Below the pieces are notes generated by a model. The model was not told the origin of the DNA, made no database searches, and saw nothing but the letters and a program-made list of their open reading frames with translations. From Branchiostoma floridae (taxonomy: Eukaryota > Chordata > Leptocardii > Amphioxiformes > Branchiostomatidae), in assembly GCF_000003815.2 (NCBI RefSeq), contig NC_049986.1, positions 3,240,679-3,302,678 of the forward strand: 62,000 nucleotides of DNA, read 5' to 3'. The translations under genes and the position numbers were made by a program. Positions 34,520-45,987 of this stretch are shown in pieces. The first letter of the stretch is position 1, and every line of letters begins with the position of its first letter.

Positions 34520-35377
34520 GGACGTAAGGCGCCCTCTGGCAACTTGAAGGTGAAGTGTTTCAGGAGGCAAGAAACGAGCCAGCTGCTCACCGAGGCAGAC
34601 ACGGTGACCTGTAGAATAGGTAATAAGAAAGAATGAAACAAAATTACAGACAAGACATTTTTTATGACATCAATAACTTGTTTGAATATCTTGATATTTT
34701 AAGGTTCAAAACATTCCTTGTGGTTTTGTTGGACTTTGAGTTGAAGCCGCTTACCAGTAGAAATGACATGAAGGATTCCGGTCTACAGACCACCTTGCCG
34801 TCAGAGTCAAGGGACCTACGTATACGGAGGTCAAACTTATCTGGGTCCGGTCAGAACTCCGAGTCCATGTTAGCTGACCACAGGTTAGGAAGAATCTTTG
34901 AAGAGAATGTACAGTAAACACATTTCGTTATAACTTTCGTTGTCTGAGCCGTAATGGTATGACTGTGAAAACATCATTTTGCGATTGAAACCCATAAAGA
35001 GCTGATTTGTTTGTGATTACTCAATTGAAGAAACATGAAAAAATCCTCACATCTACCTCTCTTACCTACGACCCAGGAATGACCCCCACAGTTCCGAGTG
35101 CGCATGTGCAAGTGTTGCATTGCGGTGTAGGTCAATGTTCAGCAAGCCATAACGAAGATAGCAACGATTTATAAATAACTTACCTGCCTTCCTGCGGGAT
35201 ATCATAGCCTCGGAAAGTTGTGTCCTCTGTTACAGTGTGAGGACCACTGAGGGAAGCGATGGCCCTGATGCGCTGGATCTCCATGATAGTAGCCTCGATG
35301 TACGGGAGCTGGGACCTGTGGGCCAGGGTGGGCACGTCATGGTCTGTTCCCAGGATACTGTCCAGCGCAGCTTGGAC
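34520..35377 (-). pseudogene. CYP2-like cytochrome P450 fragment, disabled
   Basis: Three minus-strand exon remnants. 35184-35377 encodes LPYIEATIMEIQRIRAIA (EIQR is the K-helix ExxR) and TVTEDTTFRGYDIP, with GT-AG ends. 34755-34895 encodes ILPNLWSANMDSEF-stop-PDPDKFDLR and SFMSFLL; the TGA at 34851-34853 replaces the Trp expected in WPDP. 34520-34608 holds the haem loop HRVCLGEQLAR, then shifts frame to LLKHFTFKLPEGA. Splice phases at both junctions are also inconsistent, so several lesions exist. Functional relatives are membrane monooxygenases of the CYP2 clan. N-terminal exons were not found. The fragment ends close to a (CA)n tract. Confidence 0.8.
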
Positions 35378-36125
35378 CTGTTACAGTATTTTCTCATACG
35401 AATCAACAAAGCTTACAGCAACTACAATAACAGTGTCCGCAATTGTGTTTTAGGTCAAACTTCAGAAATTGAAGATCTCTTGGCTTGTATACGATTAGCT
35501 TCTTCACAATTCCGATTACGCATGTGCTGCAACATCAGTCTTATGTTACACAAAGTAAAAAAAGATTGTGTAAACATGGCTTTATAGCAGTTAAGAAAAA
35601 AGGGAACTCAAAGACACGAATTATTTTATATATTTTTTTTCGTTAAACAAGACACATGGAATGGAATGTGTAGAACACCTGATCAAACCTGTCCATCATC
35701 TGTGGGTGAATTTAATAAGCAGAACTGTAAAATATAAAGATATTTTTTAAAGTCTTCATGGAAAGCGTAAAAAAAGAAGGAAACACACTTAGTTTCTCTC
35801 ATACTATTTTTAAAGTTTTTTTATTTTTATTTATGGAACCTGTCATCTATTGCACCAAATGAGTCACAGCATACATGTACATGTGCTTGACAGGCTGTTT
35901 CTTCGAAATACAACAACATTTAGTTTTCTTTCAATTGTTTTAACTTCAGGAATATAAGATAAAAAATGTTCCCCAAGACATGTATTGGGCAATTTGTTAT
36001 CCAACAGGCTAGTAATATGTCAAAGACATACTGAAATAAAAACGAATGTGATTGTGGAAAAACTAAACTTTACTTAACCAACACTAAGATTAATTGGGAC
36101 TTGCCCCAAATTTTCAGCCGACTCC
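35378..36125. other. Region without recognised gene
   Basis: AT-rich DNA between the P450 fragment and the Penelope relic; missing P450 exons are not visible. Confidence 0.5.
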
Positions 36126-36390
36126 GTCAGCCATGTTCACGGAATGGACCCGTCGGCTGTAACTTCCGGACGTGACGTCAGGGACACACGACTGCAGCAG
36201 AGGGTCGTAGATGCCAGATAACCTGTGTCGCCCCCGTCTCTGTTTAGTGATGGACGGTGGGCACGGATGTACACAGCCTCCTTTACTCCTCTTGCAAAGA
36301 ACTCCGGCTCTGAGTCAAGGATTTTGACCTTTTCAAGAGGAACTGAGTGTCCTGGCGACTCAATGTGTATATGTTTGGACACTGTAACGT
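36125..36390 (-). pseudogene. Penelope-like retroelement C-terminus relic (GIY-YIG side)
   Basis: The minus-strand frame reads KVKILDSEPEFFARGVKEAV and IRAHRPSLNRDGG, the conserved VKE-hIR-PSLNRD segment of the GIY-YIG endonuclease region of Penelope-like elements. Upstream reverse-transcriptase sequence is absent, so this is a 5'-truncated remnant. Confidence 0.7.
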
Positions 36391-36785
36391 AACAGCGACG
36401 TCTGTAAGAAGAAGATGACCACATTTATATCGAAAAAGTATGATAATAACATCGTGCTCACATTTATTAAGCATCAGTTAGTTTCTGTCATATAACATAA
36501 AGATATCGTTATCATTGTGTGGCTGAATGGTGTTTATAAACCATTTGCGTCCGCCCACCCGCCTCGCTCGCGAACACCGCTGTTGGCGCCTTGCTCCGGT
36601 TAGTACTTTTGTTTTGTTTTGGTATCAACATTCAAATGTTGTTGTTTTCTGTATTCTCTCCGTCCGCAATTCGAGCAACTTAAGTAACGAAATAGAAAAG
36701 GAGGAAGCATCGGAATGGAGCCCGGCTCCCGTGCACGCGGTCACCGATCTCTGATGCGTTCATACGGCGTAGTTGGCCCTCGGGT
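36390..36785. other. Region without recognised gene
   Basis: A plus-strand frame at 36527-36754 includes GC-rich stretches but no recognisable domain. Confidence 0.4.
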
Positions 36786-38235
36786 CATCCGGCTATTTCC
36801 TGACCTGACCTGTGCCCAGGCGTGGCGCTCGCCCATTGGTCAGCCCATTTGATGAGATTAGGAAGGGAAGGTCCCGCGGCAGGTTTGCATGCAAGAGTTG
36901 CCTTGTTTCCGCACACCGCAGCCCCTTCAGGGAAAACATCTGTATGCCGCAATATTATTTCTGCCATCATCATTTTTTTCTGTCAACCAGGGAGAAACAC
37001 TGCATACTTTTGAGGCATGTTGCATTTTATTGAAGATATGTGAGATATTCCGTTGATCAAGATTATGTCACATTTTCTATTACAGCTAAAGTCCAACATC
37101 GACATTAAAGACGAGTTCAATTTGAAGGTACGGCATATTTACAAACCCCCAAAAAATTCTAGAGGAATTCGAGTTGTTGGAAGGTCGACCAGACGATGTC
37201 GTGTTTACATACTGATTAACAGTCTCAACAGCCTATCTTATGTACACGTGTTAACTACATAGAGGGGTTCAATGTAATCTAACATTACAGTACTAAGAAA
37301 CTTGCTATTTCAACGACAACATCTTAAAAAGAAGGTCAATTGTAATTCTATGACAGAAATGCTTACATGTTACATATTCTTCAAATCAAGTTCTAGTCTA
37401 TACCGTGTACGTGTAGCTACTGAAATACTTAAACCTAGAGAGACGCCTACATTATTCTAATTTCCTAACTACGATGACCTGACGATCTAGCGTTACCTAG
37501 ACTATGGTACACTTCAAATACGCTAGCTGCAACTGTTGTATTACAGGTATTCTTCAATGAGTCAATATCAATGCGGTTCAGTTTAAGATACCAATAAACA
37601 ATTTTAGTCAATAACATGTACATGTAACGTTAACTATGTTATCTACACCTAAGTATCTAAAATCTAGAGGCACATACCATACACTCTAAGACTTCTTCTC
37701 ACTACCAAACTACGATGTCCTGCCAATCTAGCTTTACCTAAACTATTAAACAATTGAAAAAACCCACTGCAATTGTTATATTCCAGGTAGTCTTCTATGT
37801 ATCAACAATGTGTTTCTAGAGATCTGTGTAAACGGGTAAACCACTATGTAACCACCATGTAACCATCGTCGTCATCATCATCATAATTCCTCATCGTATC
37901 TGACTGAAGGGGTGTAGGGTTCGCAAAAGTTACTGTCCAGTTAAGTAAAAAAAAAATAACAGAAAAGTAGCGCAAATGCTAAGATTTCAATAAAGGTGAA
38001 CAAGCGTCACACGAGAAAACTTTGGTGCGTGGCTTCTGTTCGTCCTACTATACTTGTCTCTTACGATTTCCCCTGATGCCGAACTTGCCTGTAACCTTCA
38101 CATCAATAGGGCTTCTCAACGGCATGAGTTCGCATGTGTATCTTTAGATCACCAAGCATACTGTCTGACGCACTCCTCGCATTTGAGTTGTTGAACACAC
38201 TGAACTGTTTGCTGCATTCAGCGCACCTATAGGGC
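36786..38235. repeat. 3' flank of ZNF-A, direct-duplicated at 45770-46950
   Basis: From GTGGCGCTCGCCCATTGGTC (36823) onward this flank matches the flank of ZNF-B (from 45793), including AAGGTCCCGCGGCAGG, ACACCGCAGCCCCTTCA, TTTTGAGGCATG and GTCGTGTTTACATACTGAT. Inside it an additional tandem repeat of about 235 bp is visible (37400-37575 against 37640-37812). Confidence 0.8.
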
Positions 38236-39022
38236 CAGTATGAGTCCATATATGCTTCTTCAAGGAAACCAGCTCACTAAACTGTCTGTCACACTAAGGT
38301 TTCTCACAAGAGTGAGTCCGCATATGCCTCTTCAGATTACTCCGGTCACTAAACTGTTTGCTGCATTCTTCGCACTTGTAAGGCTTCTCACCGGTATGAG
38401 TTCGCATATGACTCTTCAGATGAGCAAGATTACTGAACTGTTTGCTGCACTCCTCACATTTGTAAGGTTTCTCACCTGTGTGAGTCCACATATGACTCTT
38501 CAGAGAACTGAGATCACGGAACTGTTTGCTGCATTCATCGCACCTGTAGGGCTTCTCACCAGTATGAGTCCGTATATGACTCTTCAGATTATCGAGCTGA
38601 CTGAACTGCTTGCCGCACTTCTCACATCTGTAAGGTTTCTCACCGGTGTGAGTGTGCATGTGCCTCTTCAGACTACACAGCTCACTAAACTGTTTGCTGC
38701 ATTCTTCGCACTTATAGGGCTTCTCACCGGTGTGAGTCCGCATGTGACTCCTTAGGTTACCCAGCTGACTAAACTGCTTGCCGCACTCCTCACATTTGTA
38801 AGGTTTCTCATCAGTATGAGTCTTCATATGTCTTCTCATATTACTCAGCACACTAAACTGTTTGCAACAATCCTCGCACCTAAAAGGTTTTTCGCCAGTG
38901 TGAGTCCGCATGTGTCTCTTCATGTCACTCAGTTGACGAAACTCCTTGTCACACTCGCCACACTTGTGGGTACGTGGAAGAGGCTCTTCTTGTTCCAGGC
39001 AAGATACAGCCGGGGTCGCCAT
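38100..39022 (-). CDS. ZNF-A: C2H2 zinc-finger protein, 8 fingers, truncated by TAG
   Basis: The ATG at 39022 sits in CAACATGGCGACC, a context also seen in ZNF-C. Translation to the TAG at 38294-38296 gives 242 residues with eight C2H2 fingers of the pattern Y-x-C-x2-C-x3-F-x5-L-x2-H-x3-H joined by TGEKPY linkers, starting at HKCGECDKEF. No KRAB, ZAD or SCAN domain is seen. Beyond the TAG, in the same frame, a further finger is readable (CDRQFSELVSLKKHIWTHTG), and then another after a frame change with an insertion ([13 protein letters not shown]), down to about 38100. The protein has therefore lost two C-terminal fingers. It probably binds DNA in the nucleus; targets are unknown. An acceptor (CATTCCTGTAG) at about 39044 implies a 5' UTR exon. 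Confidence 0.85.
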
Positions 39023-39044
39023 GTTGAATAGGTCTCTGACACTA

Positions 39045-41650
39045 CAGGAATGGAAATAAATTTTAAAATTCAGGAAAGAAACGGTTGGTTTTATAACATA
39101 GGCCACAAAGGACTCAGTTGTCAAGCATAAGTAACGTTAACTACTGTGTAAATTGATGGGAATTATTGCTGGTTCCTTCCAAACGGCAGGAGTGTGAATA
39201 ATAAGTGTAATAAGTGTACAAGAACCATGGATCTTCTGGTTGAAATCTTCTTACAATTAGCCTGCTTCGCAGACTTCTATAGCTATTAATTCTGGCTTGT
39301 AACTTTAGGAAGGAGCAGTTGTTTGGCGTTTCATCATGGGGTAAGGTAACTCCATTGCCGGGATAGGAAGTTTCCGTAGAGGCCATCAGCGCTGCTGCAA
39401 GTCTGTGATTGAGGCTACTTGTAACAATGTACCGTTTTTCTTTAGAGGGTGGCGAAAGCAGTGACTGCTTGTGTGGTTTTCAAAGAGATTGGAATTAATT
39501 TTTCTATTTCCATTTTTTTTTTAAGTTTTCATCTAGAGAAGAATTCAATATGTTTCCATTAGGGAAGAATTTAATATTTTTCTGAGAAGAATTTACAATT
39601 AATGTAAAACAGCGTTAGATATTGATTCGGCATATTGTCAAAATCTCGAATGACAAAGATTGGAGCCCAGCCGTAAGAAAATATTACAATCCTCCACCCC
39701 AACATCTGCTTAGAGATTTAATAACATTGTATTAGGAGGATCTGCGTTAGTCTCTGCCAGAATCCCGGCTGGTCGAATAGTAATAGTAGGATTTGGCCAA
39801 GTTAGGAAGAAAAGTCTGGTAGGAATTAATAGGTCTAGGACTGAACTGCACATACTGGTTTGCAGCCTGCTGCAAACGTCTGACAGAAAACCCAAAGTTT
39901 ACTTATTTGTCCCCATTTGGCCAAACTCTCCTGACTATCTAAACACGTTCACATACTAGTACCCGACTCCAAGGTCTCGAACTGACTAAGCAGACAGATG
40001 ACAAATGAACACTTGGAAATAAAATGCGCGTTATCTTCCACTGCTTTAGATGCATGGCGGGTATTTACAGATTCTTTCGCACACTGGTGACACAGTCATA
40101 GTCATAAACACAGGAAACCAAAACCAAAGAGAGGAATTGCAGAGAGACACATACCTGACACTGTCTGAGGGAGGAGGGAATGATAACTGTGAATCCAGAT
40201 AATCTAGGAATTTATGCAGGATCAGCGGAGGAGATGAACAAGGAAGGAGTAGAAAAACTCCAAAAACTGAAAAAGCCTTGGTCAAATACTTGACAAATAC
40301 GAGAAGATTTGAACAATGAATGATAAGAAGAGAGTGAGAAATGCAAGTGAGGACAGACGACAAAAGTAATAGAAGAAAGGAAGTTTGAAGTGATACCGCC
40401 TACAGTGTGCAAAAGTCGAACAATTGGAAAATTCGAAAAAGCAGCGAGAGTGAAATACATGTGTTTGGAAGCACAAAGAGAGAAGGAGGTGAGGGAAAGC
40501 ATGCGCACATGTGACCATATACCGACGAACTGAAGCGGTTAGAGACAACAACAACAACCAAACCAAAGTCAGCACTTACCGAGATACGCTGATACTCCAA
40601 AGTACTTTGCGATGTTTTCACGTCGACACAGGTCCTCGCTGCTTCAAAGTCAGTACTGACAGAAACAGGGCGGTCAAGACGGGGTATATCGTGACTGAGT
40701 AGGTATGACAAAACCGGTTCGGTGGGTCAGTTAACAAAGGAAAGCACCGCGTTACGTGTGCTGATTTGCATAAGGGAAAAGCAGACAACATGAGACAAGT
40801 CAATAATCAATACAGATATTACCAGTGTGAGGTTATGGGTTATTGTGTCAATAATGCGCTGAATCGTCTTAAAAATCGTGTTAGATGAAGAGAAATAATC
40901 TTCCTGTCGCTATTGCAAATGGCGGCCAAGCTGAATCACGGGTCAGTACTTGAGGTGGTGAAAGGTCAAAGTTTACATACCTGATTACCCCGGTGAAACA
41001 AAAATGGCCGACTAAACCATAGTGTGACATAGTTAGGGGTGTGTCAACTGTACTTTTCTGGCCAGCTCTGGCATGTTATCGGCCAATATCACCCGAGTTT
41101 TAAGAGGCTAATTTACAAAGGAACAAAAAAGAAGGACAACCTGGCAAACAATGATAAAAATGACAATACAGTATATTGACAAAACTAGATTATGGAATCT
41201 CTAGTAGCCTACAGCGCACCAGTAAAGGCAAAGGTTACATAGGAGCATCTTGATTCATACACAACTATTATATGCGCTAAAATTGATAGTGAAAGCTTGA
41301 GTTTATTTACGGCCATTAAATATAAAGTGATAATTAGAACTTTAGCAACTGAAGCAAAGAAAACACATCTATAACTAAGCTCTACATTATTTTCAAAAGA
41401 CGGTGTCTAAGCAGTTCAAACGGTCTCATTTCCACACTACTTCTAGTCCATCAACAGAATATGGAGCATGCAACAACACAGAGAAGGTTACACTACAAAG
41501 GAATTCTTTATTACAACTTCTTTATCACAACCGACCGCTAATGCTGATCAAGATAGTTTCAGAGGTCACATCGGGAAAGAAATTACACATTAAATGCATG
41601 TTATTTCCAATTACCACAGCTGGCATTAATTAAGAACAAATTTGTTAACA
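39045..41650. other. Upstream region of ZNF-A, no other gene recognised
   Basis: AT-rich; contains a TCTGCTTAGAGATTTA motif at 39706 related to the hairpin MITE at 61.4 kb. Many overlapping short frames at 40046-40800 are low-complexity (Ser/Leu/Phe) and are not considered genes. Confidence 0.45.
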
Positions 41651-41654
41651 GCAT

Positions 41655-44514
41655 TACAAGGACCGACACCCTCTGAGCTTCTTCCTCTGCAATGCACGTT
41701 ATCTACTCAACAAGATGGACGAATTTGAAACCGTAGTTTCGGACAGTGGAGCCAACGTCGCGGTCGTCAGTGAAACCTGGGCATCAACCGACCATGCAAG
41801 GGAGCTGACAAATATGGATGGATTCACGGCATTCCTGAAATGCCGATCGGACCGACGAGGAGGAGGAGTAGCTGTATATGTGCGCGACAACATTCCCTCA
41901 CGAGAACTCCAGGAAGTTCAAGTTCCTGAAGAACTGGAATGTCTCTGGGTGTGGTTGCGCCCTCACCAACTTCCTCGCTCTGTATCGTCACTCGCAGTTT
42001 GTGCCACCTACATACCCCCGGATTCGCCGCACCAGGACCTTCTTGTCGATCATCTCATCAACATGACCGACGCCCTGCGGATTAAGCATCCTGACATCGG
42101 GATTGTCATACTTGGGGACTTAAATCGGACCGATACGACTCGCCTTTGCCAAGGTAACTCTCTGCAGCAAGTTGTAGACCGACCAACAAGAGGGAATGCA
42201 GTGCTAGATGTGATCATTACAAACATCCATTCTCTGTATGATGCACCACTTGTAGGCACACCAGTTGGTCTGAGTGATCACAACTCCGTGGTCTGGTCGC
42301 CAAAAGTGATCAACGTGCAGAACAAATCCCACCGTCGTGTAGTGAGACCTCTCAAAGACTCCAATGTTTGAGCATTCGGAACATGGATCACCCAGCATGA
42401 CTGGCAGGAAGTCCGTAATGCCACCAACACCGCTACAAAAACAGATCTCTTCTACAAGACCCTGACTGAGCACATCGATAAATTCTTCCCCATAAAAGCT
42501 GTGAACATCCATTCATCGGATAAGCCATGGATCACACCAGCCATCAAGGATATGATCCGTAGACGCCAAGAAGCGTTCCACGGTGGGAAGGAAGAGACAT
42601 GGAAAAGACTCAGATACAAGGTTATACGAGACATAAAACGAGCAAAGAAAAGGCACTACGTGGACAAGGTACAGCAGCTTAAGGTAGAAAATCCAGCCAC
42701 CTGGTATAAGGAACTCAAAACCATGTGCAACATCGTCAAGCCTCCCTGCGTGATCCACGTGCCCGATGTCGATCCAACTGACCATAAAGCTGCGGCAGAC
42801 GCTATCAACAAACACCTAGCAAGTATTTCCCAGCAGTCTCCCCCGGAATGTACCAGTCAGCTGCCTTCTTACCTACCTGCACCCTCTCTACCACCGGAGA
42901 TCCATCCCTGGGACATGTATGAGGAGCTGAGACGTGTCAGAGTCGGCAAGGCTTGAGGCCCGGATGGTATCGCACCGAGATTGATCAGGATGTTTGCCTG
43001 TGAACTTGCCGAGCCACTTGCGGACATACTTAACATGTCGCTTAAGGAAGGTGCAGTACCCTCTCAGTGGAAAGAGGCTGTGGTTACCCCCATCCCCAAA
43101 GAACAACCGGCTGTTATCGACAAACTGCGCCCAATATCCCTCACCGCGATATTCGCGAAGATTTGTGAGGGTTTTGTCGCGAAATGGGTGTTGTCAGACA
43201 TATGGAGGAATATAGATCGGAGGCAGTTTGGAGGTATCAAACGTAGTTCCACTACACACTGTCTAGTCAGCTTAACACACTTCCTGTTCCAAGGTGCAGA
43301 GAGGAGCAAAAATGTGGGTACCATCGTATTGACAGATTTTACTAAGGCATTTGACACCACCAACAACGAACAAGCCATCAGTAAACTCCTGGGCATGGGA
43401 ACGCGACCTTGCATCATACCCTGGATTGTTGATTTCCTCTCAGAAAGACGCCAGCGTGTTAGATATGGGGACTCATTGTCAGACTGGCAAACACTCACTA
43501 CCGGCGTACCACAAGGTACAAAACTGGGCCCCATAATCTTTCTTTGCTTGATTAACGACGCCTGTCTTGCGCTTGACGACCGATGGAAGTACGTCGATGA
43601 TCTTTCCCTTGGAAAAACAGAAGTATCCTCGAACAGTCACACCTCCAAGAAAATGTGAACGCGCTGAACAAATGGTCCAAGGACACACAGCTTAAACTCA
43701 ACCCAAAGAAGTGTCTCACTTTCACCGTGTGTTTCCTGAAAACCCCGATAACCATTGATGGGAAACTGCTTGAAGCTGTGAAGATTGTCAAAGTTCTAGG
43801 ACTGTGGCTGCAGTCAGATCTGAAATGGGGGAAACAAGTAGGCGAGATGACCAAAAAAGCAGGCCAAAGGTTCTTCATGCTTAGAAGACTGAAAACTTTT
43901 GGCGTCCCACTACCTGATCTTGTCGCGGTATACTCTGGGTTTATCCGGCCAGTTCTGGAGTACTGTGTACCTGTCTGGCATCATAGTCTAACAAACCAGC
44001 AAACAGCAGCCATCGAACGTGTGCAGAAGCGGGCACTACGCATTATTCTTGGGAGGAACTACACAGACTACAACACAGCACTTGGTGTATGTAAGCTAGA
44101 CAGACTTGCTAGCAGAAGAGCTAACCTGTGTGCCAGGTTCGCAAACAGCATGGCAGCCTCTGAAAGAACTGCCGAGTTAGTACCAGCTCCCATGGGACTA
44201 ACGCATGCACGGAAGGTCACTAAGAAACTCGAATAAGCTAGCATTACCAGCCTGCAGAACTGTTAGGTTTTCCAATAGCCCAGTCCCATCATTGCTGCGC
44301 ATTCTCAATTCCATGAAGTGATCTAGACGATATTAGATTTAACCTATGATATAATTTTAACGCCGATACATTATTTTAATGCTGTACGTGTGAATGCTTT
44401 TAAAAATTGTTTTAAATGTATGATGTTGTGTAACAATATGTGACGCAAGAGATGTTTTGTAAAGAGGGCACAATTCAGCCTTTGGCTGCCACGCCGTTCT
44501 GACAAATAAACCAT

Positions 44515-44545
<31 letters not shown>

Positions 44546-44550
44546 TTAGG
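41655..44550 (+). mobile_element. LINE (CR1/L2-like), 5'-truncated, decayed ORF2
   Basis: ORF2 reads from LCNARYLLNKMDEF (about 41680) through an endonuclease domain (SETWAS, ILGDLNRTD, GLSDHNS) and a reverse transcriptase (LRPISLTAIFAKICEGFV, VLTDFTKAFDT, TTGVPQGTKLGPIIF, YVDD at about 43600) to the C-terminal block GFIRPVLEYCVPVWHHSL, stopping at 44236. Disabling changes are TGA at 42369-42371, TGA at 42954-42956 (before GPDGI) and a 1-base frameshift just after YVDD. ORF1 is absent. The 3' end carries AATAAA at 44505 and a TGATTGATTGATT tail, a microsatellite-type end rather than poly-A. The clade is approximate. It separates ZNF-A from ZNF-B. Confidence 0.92.
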
Positions 44551-45555
44551 ATTTCTTACATGAACAACCTCTGGTCAATTACGGCATGTGACACTGCGGT
44601 AGACAAGGTAAAATGGGTACATGCTTGTAAAATTCGATAGCATTGTCGTATTGCAATGAAATTTCACAAGGTGCTAGTAGTAATTAAATGAAATAAAACA
44701 CCGGACAAATTATGTTGATATGATAGATTTTTGGGTTAAAAAACACACATTTTGGTTAAAAAATATTAGGTTCATTTCATGTGCCCTGTCCTCGGTGGAG
44801 ACAACGTTCTGGACCCTCATATTTCACAGGATGACAGATAAAATCAAGTTGATTTAGTTTGTCCGTCGCTATTTTGTTGTATATTAATTCATCATAACTT
44901 TTTTTGGGTAAAAAATAGGTAAAATGGATTTTTTTTCTAATTTTTGGTCAATAATCCGCTCTAGAGGAAATCCTTTCATGATCAAAACAAATAGCGATGG
45001 ATAAATTTCTTTTAAAAGGGATTATAAATACGAATTTGTCTATATTGTCAGCAAAAGTACTGTTGTCACCGAGGACGAAGCCCGTAAATGCGATGGTAAC
45101 AGTCCTTCAGAACCGCTTTCAGCGCCGCTGTCGTTTTCCCGCCATTTCACAACCCAAGGGTTCGGCCGTTCGATCGAACGGGCTCGGACGGTACCATCAT
45201 GCGGCTTCCGCGAGGGCCTCTTTTTGTCATAGGCATCGAATTATGTCAATATTTGATACATTCTTCATCAATATCTAATACGGTTAGAATTTTGACGTTT
45301 TACCAAAAGTGGTGAGTGTGCCCCATACATAGTGAGTTCCTGTTTTCGCAATGTATCGTTACATTATGACATTGGACCGTTCTGCTACGTTGTGGTCAAG
45401 CGGGGTCAACTGCGGACACGTAGTGGTTCGAATTTCATGTTCCGTTCCATCGCCCTGGTAACCTTGAGGGACCGCGCCCTTTTTCACTCCTCGGCAAGCT
45501 TCATCGAATCACAGGCCGTAACTTACCCGAGATGATGTGATCCTGAAGCAGCCAA
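44551..45555. other. Region without recognised gene
   Basis: No coding or structural signal beyond AT-rich sequence; 45110-45240 is GC-richer but has no convincing frame. Confidence 0.45.
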
Positions 45556-45559
45556 TGAC

Positions 45560-45745
45560 ACTGTAACTTCCGTCGCTTTGAGTTCATATGTGGGTACGCA
45601 GAGTACTCGCCTGACGAAAGCGTTTTTGGCACTTTCACACTTGTAAATTCTCTCCCCGGAGTGAGCCCGCATGTGTTCTTACAGACTATTAAATTGATGG
45701 CAATGTTTACCCCACTTGTCACACCTGTATGGCTTCTCACTGGGT
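45560..45745 (-). pseudogene. Zinc-finger gene relic
   Basis: The minus-strand translation gives SEKPYRCDKWGKHCHQFNSL, a stop, then EHMRAHSGERIYKCES: a C2H2 finger with its second Cys changed to Trp and a stop inside, plus the start of another. It lies immediately beside the duplicated flank at 45770, so it may be what remains of a further copy of the ZNF unit. Confidence 0.65.
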
Positions 45746-45795
45746 CATTAGGCTTTTACCAGACCCGACCTGACGTGACCCATGCCCAAGCGTGG

Positions 45796-45987
45796 CGCTC
45801 GCCCATTGGTCAGCCCATTTGATGAGATTAGGAAAGGAAGGTCCCGCGGCATGTGTGCGCTCGCCCATTAATATTGGTCAGCCCATTTGATGAAATTACG
45901 AAGGGACGGTCCCGCGGCAGGTGTACGCTCGCCCATTGGTCAGCCCATTTGATGAGATTAGGAAGGGAAGGTCCCGCGGCAGGTGTG
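45796..45987. repeat. Three tandem copies of a CCAAT-bearing ~62-68 bp unit
   Basis: Units start at 45796, 45858 and 45926 with CGCTCGCCCATT and end GGTCCCGCGGCA(G/T)GTGT. The middle copy has a 6-bp insertion (TTAATA). The equivalent place near ZNF-A (36828) has one copy. Each unit holds ATTGG (inverted CCAAT). Confidence 0.9.

Noticed and set aside
34234-34653. Frames through the (CA)n tract
   Set aside because: Microsatellite translation; the minus frame only partly overlaps the P450 relic and is out of its frame.
38240-38755. 171-residue plus frame (and 162-residue at 47580, 122-residue at 53120 minus)
   Set aside because: Antisense shadows of zinc-finger arrays; the regular period of 28 codons comes from the fingers.
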